DNA of 31,075 bases from CAYHWE01 sp964360445 (lineage in GTDB: Bacteria > Patescibacteriota > Patescibacteriia > Patescibacteriales > JAKAJF01). The DNA is taken from assembly GCA_964360445.1 (NCBI GenBank), contig CAYHWE010000007.1, positions 1-31,075 on the forward strand, in the 5' to 3' direction. Positions 13,408 to 21,056 of this stretch are shown here, piece after piece. The stretch's first letter is position 1. Each line of letters starts with the position of its first letter. The notes beneath the pieces were generated by a model. That model ran no database searches and was not told the origin of the DNA. It was given only the letters and a program-made list of their open reading frames with translations. The position numbers and the translations under genes were made by a program.

Positions 13408-14760
13408 ATGGATAAAAAATTAATAAATCCAAAAGAATTGTTTTCTTCAAGAATTCTTGATTTTAAAGTTAAGACAAGAAAATATGGAGATACGGGCTAT
13501 GTAAATTTAGATAATGCAGCCACCACCCCCTCATTTTTAGCCGTAGAGGAAGGAATCAAGGGGTATTTGACGAGTTACGGGTCGGTTCATCGCGGAGCAG
13601 GAATTAAATCGAAAATTTCCACGGATATCTATGAAGAAAGTCGGGAAATAATTAAAAAATTTGTAAATGCCCCGAAGGATTCTTATGTGGCGTTTACAGA
13701 AAATACTACCGAGGCCATGAATGTCGCTTCTTATTTCATGTCATTTCTTGCGGGTAAAGTTGCTGTTTCTGCCATTGAACACAGTTCGTCATGGTTGCCG
13801 TGGATTAAGGCGGAAGGAGTTAAGGCTTTAGGACATCAGCAGCACCCAATAAAAGAAATGGAGAGGATCAATAAACAGATCCAAATTTTTGGCAGAAAGC
13901 AGGTGTTGCAATATGATGTGAATGATAATTTTGAATTTGACTTAAATTCTATTGAAAAGTTGTTGCAGGTCAACAAAATAAAAGCTTTAATCGTGACAGC
14001 TTCATCAAATCTTAATGGTTATTGTCCCGACATTAAAAAAATCGGACAATTGGCCCATAAATATGGCGCATACTTTGTTGTGGATGCTTGCCAATTTATT
14101 CAGCATCATGAAATTGATATGCAAAAAATGGGCATTGATTTTCTGGCAGCATCAGGCCATAAATTTTATGCGCCTTTCGGAGAAGGATTTTTGATCGGAC
14201 CGAAAAAGTTTTTTGATGAATTCCTGCCTTATCAAATAGGTGGTGGTAACTTGCCATACATAACTAAAGAGGGTGAATTTTTGAGACATAAAAATCAACT
14301 AGCGCATGACCCTGGAACACCCAATGCTGTCGGCGCCGTGTCTATCGCACTAGCCTTGAAGCAATTAAAAAAAATCGGTTTAAGTAAAATTGAAAAATAT
14401 GAAAAAGAATTGGCTAAAAAACTGTTTGACTATATGAAAACGAATCCTAGGATTGAGATCTATGTTGATGAAAAAAAGTTAAATACAGTTATCCCTTTTA
14501 ATGTTAAAAATAAAGAAGCCGTAAGGGTCGCGGAAAGATTAAATGATGATTATGGCATAGGAGTGAGAGCAGGAAGTTTTTGTGTTTATCATGTCGTTAG
14601 AAAGTTATTAAACATCCAAGACGAGTCAGAAATTATATCGTCCGTGAAAGATGGCATGATCGACAAAATTCCGACGCTAATCAGGGTTTCTATCGGCCTA
14701 TGCAATACGGAAGCCGACGTAGACCGGATGATTGAGGCGCTTAAAGAAATAACCGCATAA
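13408..14760 (+). CDS. Class V PLP-dependent enzyme (cysteine desulfurase/aminotransferase fold)
   Basis: A 450-residue fold-type I PLP enzyme of the class V (SufS/CsdA-like) group. It has VNLDNAATTPS near residue 32, the TENTTEAMN cofactor-phosphate region, the His stacking region AIEHSSSWLPW, the Asp strand FVVDACQF, and SGHKFYAPFGEGF with Lys 252 as the likely Schiff base. SufS has RTGHHCA; here RAGSFCVYH places Cys 392 at the matching position, so a desulfurase or C-S lyase reaction is possible. Length exceeds SufS (about 405). No SUF partners are present, so a specialised biosynthetic role is more likely. It is first in a three-gene operon: the methyltransferase starts 3 bp after its stop. 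No Shine-Dalgarno precedes the ATG. Confidence 0.85.
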   Translation: MDKKLINPKELFSSRILDFKVKTRKYGDTGYVNLDNAATTPSFLAVEEGIKGYLTSYGSVHRGAGIKSKISTDIYEESREIIKKFVNAPKDSYVAFTENTTEAMNVASYFMSFLAGKVAVSAIEHSSSWLPWIKAEGVKALGHQQHPIKEMERINKQIQIFGRKQVLQYDVNDNFEFDLNSIEKLLQVNKIKALIVTASSNLNGYCPDIKKIGQLAHKYGAYFVVDACQFIQHHEIDMQKMGIDFLAASGHKFYAPFGEGFLIGPKKFFDEFLPYQIGGGNLPYITKEGEFLRHKNQLAHDPGTPNAVGAVSIALALKQLKKIGLSKIEKYEKELAKKLFDYMKTNPRIEIYVDEKKLNTVIPFNVKNKEAVRVAERLNDDYGIGVRAGSFCVYHVVRKLLNIQDESEIISSVKDGMIDKIPTLIRVSIGLCNTEADVDRMIEALKEITA

Positions 14761-14763
14761 AAT

Positions 14764-15459
14764 ATGAAAACAACAAATATACAATCCAGTGAATTGAATT
14801 ACGATCATTATTCTGCTGATAAATATGACAGGGATATTATCAATGCAATCCCTCACCACAAAGAGCTGCATGAAGAAATGGTAAAATATGTTAAAAATAA
14901 TTTTAATAGAAACAAAAAATATGCAGTTTTGGATTTAGGCGTGGGCACGGGCATAACCAGCGAAATCATAAAAAATGCATTGCCGAGACTGGAGCTTGAT
15001 GTTGTTGATTTCTCTAAAAAAATGTTGGCTGGCGCAAAAAAGAAGCTTGGCGCAAAAAATGTTAATTATCTTTTTGGAGACTATTCAAAAATGAGGTTTT
15101 CAAGGAAATATGATATGATAGTGTCAGTAATAGGTGTCCACCATCAAAATAACGTCGGGAAAAGGTTATTATTCAAGAAGATTTTTTCCTCTTTAAAGCC
15201 GGGCGGAGTATTCATTTTTGGGGACCTTGTAACTTATAAGGATGAAAAGGTGGCTGCCCTGAATCAGGCAATTCACCTTTGTCATTTAGTAAAAAATGCA
15301 TCTGATGACAGAACATTGAAAGACTGGGCGCATCATCATTTATTTTTAAATGAGCTGGCTCCTATTGAAGACCAGTCTGTGTGGTTAAAAGAAAGTGGCT
15401 TTAGGGTGATGAAAGCGCTGCTCAAAATTAACACTGCTTTACTTATTTGTAAAAAATAA
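14764..15459 (+). CDS. Class I SAM-dependent methyltransferase of the cassette
   Basis: A 231-residue methyltransferase. Motif I is AVLDLGVGTGITSEI (about residues 56-70), followed by LELDVVDFSKKML, a motif IV strand YDMIVSVIGVHHQ and LKPGGVFIFGDLV. The pattern HHQNN...LFKKIFSSLKPGG is common in Methyltransf_25/UbiE-like enzymes. The C-terminal part is His-rich (DWAHHHLFLNELAPIEDQ). The substrate is unknown. It sits 3 bp after the PLP gene and 3 bp before the radical SAM gene, so it is translated from the same message and likely acts in the same pathway. Confidence 0.85.
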   Translation: MKTTNIQSSELNYDHYSADKYDRDIINAIPHHKELHEEMVKYVKNNFNRNKKYAVLDLGVGTGITSEIIKNALPRLELDVVDFSKKMLAGAKKKLGAKNVNYLFGDYSKMRFSRKYDMIVSVIGVHHQNNVGKRLLFKKIFSSLKPGGVFIFGDLVTYKDEKVAALNQAIHLCHLVKNASDDRTLKDWAHHHLFLNELAPIEDQSVWLKESGFRVMKALLKINTALLICKK

Positions 15460-15462
15460 TTT

Positions 15463-17268
15463 ATGTTAAAAAATAGCCTAGAATCAATTGGCGGAGCAGC
15501 TCCCGAGCGAAGTAGTCTCCAACTTGAAGTTCGTGAAAAAGAAGAGGGGTTGATTGCGTTGGAGGAGTTAAATAATTTAGCTGAGGCCAATAAAATTAAT
15601 GGTAATAGTAAAAAGATTCTGTTTATTGATTTTAAAACATCTGTTAAGGTGACAGAAAATGAAAATTATTCTTTTCAGAATTTTATGAATTTAGGGGTGC
15701 ACAGGATGGCTGGCTATTTAAGGGATTATGGGGTGGATGCCACAATTGTCTATTATGATGAGCTGACGCCTGAGCTATTGGCAGAACACGACATTGTCGG
15801 TGTCAGCCATTTAACTGGGCAGGTTGAAGAAGCTTATTCTGTTTGCAGGGAAATAAAAGAAAAATTCGGCGATGAAAAGTTGATTGTCGGCGGCGGCGAG
15901 CATTACTTGGGCTATAAACGCATTTTGGCGGATAAGGAAAATAATGGCATAGACGCCTGTTGTTTGGGTCAGGGAGAATTGGCAATGTTAGCCCTTGCCC
16001 TTGGAGTGCCAATTGAGCAGGTCGGTTCACTGGTTTATCGCCCTAACGAGTCCGACAAGCAATATATAGTAAAAAATAAGCTATTTGAGCGCTTAGCTGA
16101 TGGGGTTGATTATAAAAAAAGTAATTTTGGAATATTGAATGCAAGGCCAGCCTTGCCGTTTTCTAAGGAGGAGATAAGTGAAAGGCCGCCATTCAATGAA
16201 TTGAATGATTTGCCTGATTTTAAGTTTGACGGAACATTTGTCACCCAAGCCGGATCAGGATGCGTGTATGGTTGCACTTTTTGCCCAAGTAGAAATTTTT
16301 TTGGACCAGGCCAAAAGTCTAATGAGGTGATTGCTAAGACTGAAATCGAAAATTTCAAAAAAGAATTTCCACATTTAAAGAATGTGTTTATGACATTCGC
16401 CGACGCAATGCTTAATCCTAGCGAAGAGTATTTAGAGTCAATCGTAAGCTTTATGTCGGAGATAAATAAAAAAGGAGACCATAAAATTAGCTGGTTTTCT
16501 TATTTAAGCGCGCCCGTTCTTAAACGAGGCGAATCGCCAGAGTCATGGACGGATAAGTGGGACGGAGTTCTTGCAAAAATGGCTGAGGCTGGATGTATTA
16601 TGGGGGCAGTCGGTGTTGAAGAGGTTATTTTTGACCGAAACAAGTCTTATGAAAAAGGAAAGGGCATGGCTCCCGAATTTATTGATTTAGTTGGAAGCCA
16701 CATGTTAACAAGATCTCTATTGATTTTAGGGCAGCCAGAACATTTTTATGTCAACAGAGATGAGCTGGGCGAAGAAAAAGGTTTGCGTAATAAATATAAA
16801 GATAAAAGTGACAGAGAGTTAATAAGGGGTGAAATTTTAGAATTCATGAAAGAGCATCCACAAGCGCTTTATAGGATGAATCCATGGACACTGGTTTATG
16901 GAACGGATAATTTTTATAAATATGAAGATTGTTTAGCAGAAGATGTCTCTGATTTGAAAAAACTAAAACTTCTTGATACGATGCATAGTTTGATTGATCC
17001 AAAAAAGATGTATGCTCGCCTTGAAAGAGATTTGAATATTATTATTCCAGAGGAAAAACGATGGGTTAAGAGTCCTGATGCCTGGCCCGAGCTGATGGAC
17101 GAAATTATGGAGGAGTATTTAACAAGCAGTGAACATGAGAAATATTTAAGAACGCTGGAAGACAGGGTTGTGAACGGGAAGAGAGGGTTGTTGTTTGACA
17201 TAGCAATGAAATTTAAAGAAAACGCATTAGTTCAAGTAAGGAATAATAGGGAAAAAAGAAAAAAATAA
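15463..17268 (+). CDS. Radical SAM protein with N-terminal cobalamin-binding-like domain
   Basis: A 601-residue enzyme. Residues about 50-190 form a Rossmann-like region of the B12-binding type (KKILFIDFK, HDIVGVSHLTGQ, EKLIVGGGEHYLG), though the classical DxHxxG cobalamin-ligand motif is absent. The radical SAM core starts at GSGCVYGCTFCPS, with Cys 267, 271 and 274 as the 4Fe-4S ligands (CxxxCxxC), after the typical ERPPFNELNDLPDF lead-in. Such proteins generate a 5'-deoxyadenosyl radical; members methylate, cyclise or rearrange unactivated carbons. The long C-terminal region (to about 600) ends in a basic tail. Third gene of the operon. The product cannot be deduced from sequence alone. 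Confidence 0.87.
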   Translation: MLKNSLESIGGAAPERSSLQLEVREKEEGLIALEELNNLAEANKINGNSKKILFIDFKTSVKVTENENYSFQNFMNLGVHRMAGYLRDYGVDATIVYYDELTPELLAEHDIVGVSHLTGQVEEAYSVCREIKEKFGDEKLIVGGGEHYLGYKRILADKENNGIDACCLGQGELAMLALALGVPIEQVGSLVYRPNESDKQYIVKNKLFERLADGVDYKKSNFGILNARPALPFSKEEISERPPFNELNDLPDFKFDGTFVTQAGSGCVYGCTFCPSRNFFGPGQKSNEVIAKTEIENFKKEFPHLKNVFMTFADAMLNPSEEYLESIVSFMSEINKKGDHKISWFSYLSAPVLKRGESPESWTDKWDGVLAKMAEAGCIMGAVGVEEVIFDRNKSYEKGKGMAPEFIDLVGSHMLTRSLLILGQPEHFYVNRDELGEEKGLRNKYKDKSDRELIRGEILEFMKEHPQALYRMNPWTLVYGTDNFYKYEDCLAEDVSDLKKLKLLDTMHSLIDPKKMYARLERDLNIIIPEEKRWVKSPDAWPELMDEIMEEYLTSSEHEKYLRTLEDRVVNGKRGLLFDIAMKFKENALVQVRNNREKRKK

Positions 17269-17271
17269 ATA

Positions 17272-17290
17272 ATATAAAAAAACCACCGAT
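17272..17290. repeat. Right 19-bp direct repeat bounding the AT-rich block
   Basis: Identical over 19 bp to 12266-12284. It contains the left arm (17276-17290) of the hairpin that terminates pnp. Confidence 0.6.
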
Positions 17291-17309
17291 TAAAATCGAT
17301 GGTTTTTTT
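17276..17309 (-). terminator. Terminator of pnp (also usable by the radical SAM gene)
   Basis: 15-nt arms (17276-17290 and 17295-17309) around a 4-nt loop, with A-run and T-run flanks. The single C/A mismatch on the plus strand becomes a G:U pair in minus-strand RNA, so it was probably built for pnp, whose stop lies 14 bp away. Confidence 0.85.
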
Positions 17310-17322
17310 GAGTTCGTTTTAT

Positions 17323-19554
17323 TTATTGTCTTCTTCCGCCGAATCTGTCTCCGCCGCGGTCGCGTGGTCCGCCGAATCTTGCGCCTTCAGCTGCTTTGCC
17401 TTTTTGGTCTTTCCATAGAGACTCATTTTCCGGTAATTGCATTGTCAGGTTCACTCTGCCCTGTTCGTCGATTTCATCGATCTTTACGGTTATCATGTCG
17501 CCGACGCTTACCAGGTCGCTTGGTCTGCCGACCCTGTATGGAGCCATCTTGCTTACATGGACCATACCGTCGCGGCCAGGAGCTAACTCAACGAATGCGC
17601 CGAAGTCCATCAAGCGGACGACTCTGCCTAGGAAAATTTCTCCTACTTCGAATTTTCTGACGATATTTTTTATCCAATCAACAGCTTCCTTCAGTTTTTC
17701 CGCGTCAGTGCCGCATACCATTACCAGGCCGTCTTCTTCGATATCGATTGAAACCTGTGTTTCTTCAATGATTTTATTGATCACTTTTCCGCCAGTGCCG
17801 ATAACTTCTCTGATCTTGTCCACTTCGATATAAAATGAAACAATGCGTGGCGCGTATGGAGATAGGTCGGCTCTTGGCGCGTCGATTGCCGCGTTCATTA
17901 TGTCTAAAATCTGTAGTCTGGCCTCCAGCCCTCTTTTTAAAGTTTTTTCAACAATTTCATCTGTCAGCCCGTTGGTTTTTGTATCTAGCTGGATAGCGGT
18001 AATGCCGTCTTTTGTTCCGGCGATTTTAAAGTCCATGCCACCCTTTCCGTCTTCTAGATCTTGGATATCAGTCAAAACTTCCCATTCACTCATGTCTTCA
18101 TTTGAAGCAAGGCCCATAGCGATTCCGGCGACTGCCTTTTTGATCGGCACGCCGGCGTCCATCAATGCGAGCGATGAACCGCAAGTCGAGCCCATTGATG
18201 ATGAACCGTTTGAGCTCAGGGTCTCGCTGACTACGCGGATGGTATATGGGAAATCTTCTTTTTCCGGCAAGACAGGAATAATAGCTTTTTCGGCTAAAGC
18301 GCCATGGCCGATTTCTCTTCTGCCCGCCCCTCTCGACATTCCTGTTTCGCCGACTGAGAACGGAGGAAAATTATAATGATGCATGTATCTTTTTGTTCCG
18401 GCGCCTTCGATGCCTTCTAAGGATTGCTCTAATCCGGGAGCGCCCAAGGTCACGACTGACAATACCTGTGTTTCTCCTCTTGAGAAAAGGCCTGAACCGT
18501 GGATTCTTGGCAGAACCCCGGCGTCAGATGTCAGCTGCCTGATTTCATTCAGCGCGCGGCCATCGACTCTTTTCTTCTCTTTGATGATTGCGCGGGTCAC
18601 CTCGGCGTCAATCATGGATTCTACTAATAATGAAATCATTTGCGCCCTTTTATCTTTGCCAAAACCTTGTTCAAATAAATATTGGTTTAAGCCGTCTTTG
18701 ATCGCGGCAACAGCGGCCTTTCTTTCTCCTTTTGTGTAATATATCTTATCGAACAAGATATATTTGATGTTATCATTAAGCCAGGCCTTGGCCGTGTTAA
18801 TCATTTTTTCTTTTTCTTTTTCAGCCTCAGTTTCTTCGGGGCTAACTAATTTCATTTTCAGTTCAGGTTTTACGGTTGAGGCGCCACTTTTCAGCTCTTT
18901 TATAAGGTCGATCGCTCCCTGCAATTCTTTTTGGCCGGCCTGGATGGCGGCGAACATTTCGTCTTCTTTAATCTCGTTCGCTCCGGCTTCGAGCATGATA
19001 ACTTTTCCCTCTGTGCCGGCAACGATCAAGTCTAGGTCGCTCTTCTCTCTTTCCTCGTAGGTCGGATTGAAAACTAGATTGCCATCAACTCTGCCGACCC
19101 TGATACCGCCGATCGGTCCGTCCCATTTTATTCCTGAAATTGATAATACGGCTGAAGCGGCAACCAAAGACACAATGTCGTGATCGTTCTGCTGGTCAGC
19201 TGAAAGCACTGTTAATATTACTTGGACATCTTTTCTTGATTCGTCTGAGAATAATGGCCTGATCGAACGGTCAATCATACGGCCCGTTAAGATCGCATCG
19301 TCAGTCGGACGGCCCTCGCGCTTGATCCAGCGGGATCCCTTGATGATGCCGGCAGCATAAAGACGCTCCTCAAAATCTACCATAAGGGGGAAGTAGTTGA
19401 TATCTCTTTCTGTCTTTGCTTCTACGACTGTGGCCAAAACAGATGTATCTCCGTATTGCACGGTTACAGCTGCAGTCGCCTGTCTGGCTAATTTGCCAGT
19501 CTTGAATGTGAGTGTGCGGCCAAGCCACTCTGTTGAAAATACTTTTTCTTGCAT
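17323..19554 (-). CDS. pnp: Polyribonucleotide nucleotidyltransferase (PNPase)
   Basis: A 743-residue PNPase. There are two RNase PH domains separated by a helical linker. The catalytic segment LEDGKGGMDFKIAGT keeps the two metal-binding Asp of the ED...MD pattern, though the Asp before Met seen in many PNPases is Gly. The KH domain has IREVIGTGGKVINKI and the S1 domain has GRVVRLMDFGAFVELAPGRDG. The tail is Gly/Arg-rich (GGPRDRGGDRFGGRRQ). It degrades RNA 3' to 5' with phosphate. The frame extends to 19641, but the family start is the ATG at 19554 (MQEKVFSTEWLG). The order rpsO, NYN gene, pnp on one strand resembles the conserved rpsO-pnp pair with one extra gene. Confidence 0.96.
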   Translation of the reverse strand: MQEKVFSTEWLGRTLTFKTGKLARQATAAVTVQYGDTSVLATVVEAKTERDINYFPLMVDFEERLYAAGIIKGSRWIKREGRPTDDAILTGRMIDRSIRPLFSDESRKDVQVILTVLSADQQNDHDIVSLVAASAVLSISGIKWDGPIGGIRVGRVDGNLVFNPTYEEREKSDLDLIVAGTEGKVIMLEAGANEIKEDEMFAAIQAGQKELQGAIDLIKELKSGASTVKPELKMKLVSPEETEAEKEKEKMINTAKAWLNDNIKYILFDKIYYTKGERKAAVAAIKDGLNQYLFEQGFGKDKRAQMISLLVESMIDAEVTRAIIKEKKRVDGRALNEIRQLTSDAGVLPRIHGSGLFSRGETQVLSVVTLGAPGLEQSLEGIEGAGTKRYMHHYNFPPFSVGETGMSRGAGRREIGHGALAEKAIIPVLPEKEDFPYTIRVVSETLSSNGSSSMGSTCGSSLALMDAGVPIKKAVAGIAMGLASNEDMSEWEVLTDIQDLEDGKGGMDFKIAGTKDGITAIQLDTKTNGLTDEIVEKTLKRGLEARLQILDIMNAAIDAPRADLSPYAPRIVSFYIEVDKIREVIGTGGKVINKIIEETQVSIDIEEDGLVMVCGTDAEKLKEAVDWIKNIVRKFEVGEIFLGRVVRLMDFGAFVELAPGRDGMVHVSKMAPYRVGRPSDLVSVGDMITVKIDEIDEQGRVNLTMQLPENESLWKDQKGKAAEGARFGGPRDRGGDRFGGRRQ

Positions 19555-19705
19555 ACTTTTGTAATGTAAAATCCAAAAATCAAAATGCAAAATTATTGTT
19601 TTTGATGTTTTGTCTTTTACCTCTTTATGCTTGGCCAACAAATTCCAGAACTATGGAATAACCCACAGTGCTATTTATTTATTGACCAAGTTATTAATTT
19701 AAACC

Positions 19706-19747
19706 TTCTGACCTTTAAATAATGCTGCCATTGCTTAAAAGTCAGAA
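19706..19747 (-). promoter_or_regulatory. Long RNA hairpin in the pnp leader
   Basis: 19-nt arms (19747-19729 and 19724-19706) around a 4-nt loop. In minus-strand RNA they pair with two G:U wobbles and a single C/A mismatch. The hairpin begins 9 nt after the NYN stop and lies about 150 nt before the pnp ATG. It lacks a U-run, so it is more like a double-strand processing site than a terminator. Confidence 0.5.
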
Positions 19748-19755
19748 AACTAAAA

Positions 19756-20253
19756 TTATCTGAGCAGATATTTTTTGTTTTCACTCAGGTTCAGGAAGTC
19801 GTCCGCCTCCTCGATCAGTTTTGAAGACGCTGTCTGCCTGAACGCGATAACTTCTACCAGGCATCCTTTTGTGTTTTGCAGATAGCTTACAAGCGGAAGA
19901 TAGTCGCCATCACCTGTCACCAGGACGATTACGTCTAGTTTGTCAGCCAGTTTGATCGCGTCAACCGCAATCCCGACATCCCAGTCGGCTTTTTTTGCTC
20001 CGCCGGCAAAAATCTGCAGATCTTTCATTTTGACTTCAAAACCTTGCTGGGCAAGCGCCTCGAAGAATGGCGATTCTTCTTCTGTTTCGGTCTTAACGAC
20101 ATAGGCAGTCGCGCGGATAAGTTTTCTGCCCGCGACCGCGTCTCTCAAGACTTCCTTGAAATTAACTCTTCTTCTGTAAAGATTTTTTGCCGAGTGGTAC
20201 ATATTTGATACATCCACCAATATCCCCACTCTCTGTTCTTTGTGTTTTATCAT
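19756..20253 (-). CDS. NYN domain protein (LabA/DUF88 family)
   Basis: A 165-residue protein with the NYN (PIN-like nuclease) fold. It has the N-terminal ILVDVSNMY with the first conserved Asp, then KKADWDVGIAVDAIKLA and LVTGDGDYLPLVSYL, which supply the remaining acidic metal-binding residues. The family is thought to cleave RNA in a metal-dependent way; some members are linked to regulation rather than catalysis. A strong Shine-Dalgarno (AGGAGG) stands 6 nt before the ATG, which settles the start. It is wedged between rpsO and pnp, which suggests a part in RNA turnover together with PNPase. Confidence 0.88.
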   Translation of the reverse strand: MIKHKEQRVGILVDVSNMYHSAKNLYRRRVNFKEVLRDAVAGRKLIRATAYVVKTETEEESPFFEALAQQGFEVKMKDLQIFAGGAKKADWDVGIAVDAIKLADKLDVIVLVTGDGDYLPLVSYLQNTKGCLVEVIAFRQTASSKLIEEADDFLNLSENKKYLLR

Positions 20254-20271
20254 TTTTTCCTCCTATAAATA

Positions 20272-20318
20272 ATTAGCGCCATCCACCGCCCTGATAACAA
20301 GTATGATGGATGACGCTA
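20272..20318 (-). promoter_or_regulatory. RNA hairpin between rpsO and the NYN gene
   Basis: In minus-strand RNA TTAGCGTCATCCA pairs with TGGATGGCGCTAA over 13 bp with one G:U, around a loop of about 21 nt. It ends 8 nt before the AGGAGG of the NYN gene. There is no U-tract. A processing or translation-control site is likelier than a terminator. Confidence 0.45.
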
Positions 20319-20331
20319 ATACGAATAAATA

Positions 20332-20709
20332 TTATTCTTTGATTTCCTGGACTTCTTCCTCTTCTTCTTCGCCGATATTCTGTTCCGCCATCAATTCAGC
20401 ATCTCTTCTTTGTCTTTCTTCTTCGTCTTCAACCATTTTCTTTGCGATTTTCAGGTTAAGTTTTTTGGCCAAGTCCTTGAATGCCTCTTCATTCTCTTTT
20501 TGTAAGTATTTCAGGAGCTTTCTTCTCTCTCCTACTTTTTTCAATAAGCCTCTTCTTGAAGAGCGATCCTGCTTGTGGATTTTTAAGTGTTCAGCCAACA
20601 GCTTGATTTCTTCGCTCAAGATAGCGATTTGCACCTGGGTCGAGCCGGTGTCATTATCATGCATCTTGAATTTGCCGATAATCCTCTGCTTTACTTTTTT
20701 GTCTAACAT
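20332..20709 (-). CDS. rpsO: 30S ribosomal protein S15 with acidic C-terminal extension
   Basis: 125 residues. The first 85 or so are standard S15: TGSTQVQIAILSEEIKLLAEHLK, then HKQDRSSRRGLLKKVGERRKLLKYL, the 16S rRNA-binding helices. S15 is normally about 89 residues. Here some 36 more follow, first a charged helix (VEDEEERQRRDAELMAEQ) and then a run of Glu (GEEEEEEVQEIKE). S15 binds the central domain of 16S rRNA and often represses its own message. The start ATG has only a weak purine stretch upstream. It is first in the rpsO, NYN, pnp unit. Confidence 0.94.
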   Translation of the reverse strand: MLDKKVKQRIIGKFKMHDNDTGSTQVQIAILSEEIKLLAEHLKIHKQDRSSRRGLLKKVGERRKLLKYLQKENEEAFKDLAKKLNLKIAKKMVEDEEERQRRDAELMAEQNIGEEEEEEVQEIKE

Positions 20710-20811
20710 TTGCTTCTTTTCCCCATCCGAGAAGCGGTCAGTAATTCCGCATCCAAGAAAGGGTCCTTATTAAATAATCAGGAGCGCCTAAAACAGCGTT
20801 CCAATGGGTAA

Positions 20812-20840
20812 ACTTTAACATAAAAGAGTAAAAAAAGCAA
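20812..20840 (-). promoter_or_regulatory. Possible promoter of rpsO
   Basis: On the minus strand: -35 TTGCTT (20840-20835), 17-bp spacer, -10 TAAAGT (20817-20812). The leader of about 96 nt contains a small GCGG/CCGC hairpin and could host S15 autoregulation. Confidence 0.4.
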
Positions 20841-20885
20841 GATGATGGAAATTTGAAATTGGAAATCGGGAGCCCGGGCAAGAAA

Positions 20886-20914
20886 TTGACAAATACGGCT
20901 GATTTTGTTATCTT
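20886..20914 (+). promoter_or_regulatory. Promoter of tRNA-Arg(TCT)
   Basis: -35 TTGACA (20886-20891, perfect), 17-bp spacer, -10 TATCTT (20909-20914). The start near 20921 gives a precursor leader of about 58 nt that contains a CCTGC/GCAGG hairpin followed by a T-run (20940-20967). Confidence 0.65.
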
Positions 20915-20978
20915 AAACTTGTCGCCGAAGAGTGGGGCGCCTGCGGGAGGCAGGTTTATTTTTTTTAAGAAAAAATAT

Positions 20979-21050
20979 GTTCTCATAGTTCAATGGATAG
21001 AACACCAGCCTTCTAAGCTGGTTATGTAGGTTCGATTCCTACTGAGAACA
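20979..21050 (+). tRNA. tRNA-Arg (anticodon TCT)
   Basis: Cloverleaf: acceptor GTTCTCA/TGAGAAC, D arm with GTTC/GAAC, anticodon stem CCAGC/GCTGG with loop CTTCTAA, T arm GTAGG-TTCGATT-CCTAC. The discriminator is A and CCA is not encoded. It ends 6 bp before the HAD gene. Confidence 0.94.
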
Positions 21051-21056
21051 CAGGAT

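Larger units (their letters stand above)
12266..17290. other. Putative acquired cassette flanked by direct repeats
   Basis: Between exact 19-bp direct repeats lie about 5 kb of visibly AT-richer DNA than pnp or galT. It carries a TrmB-like regulator, a short leader transcript, and PLP enzyme, methyltransferase and radical SAM genes. It splits two minus-strand housekeeping genes (pnp and galT). Collapsing the repeats would leave the intact pnp terminator hairpin directly before galT. No integrase or transposase is present in the block. The reading as an inserted cassette is inference. Confidence 0.45.

Noticed and set aside
13187..13450. 87-codon minus-strand frame in the cassette leader
   Set aside because: It overlaps the start of the PLP gene and the plus-strand promoter-terminator unit; no motif.
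17843..18376. 177-codon open frame opposite pnp
   Set aside because: It is antisense to the conserved PNPase core; its Ser/Ala/Pro-rich translation mirrors the pnp codons and shows no motif.
20738..20986. 82-codon minus-strand frame upstream of rpsO
   Set aside because: It runs across the tRNA-Arg promoter and leader region and has no family features; the region is better explained by regulatory DNA.
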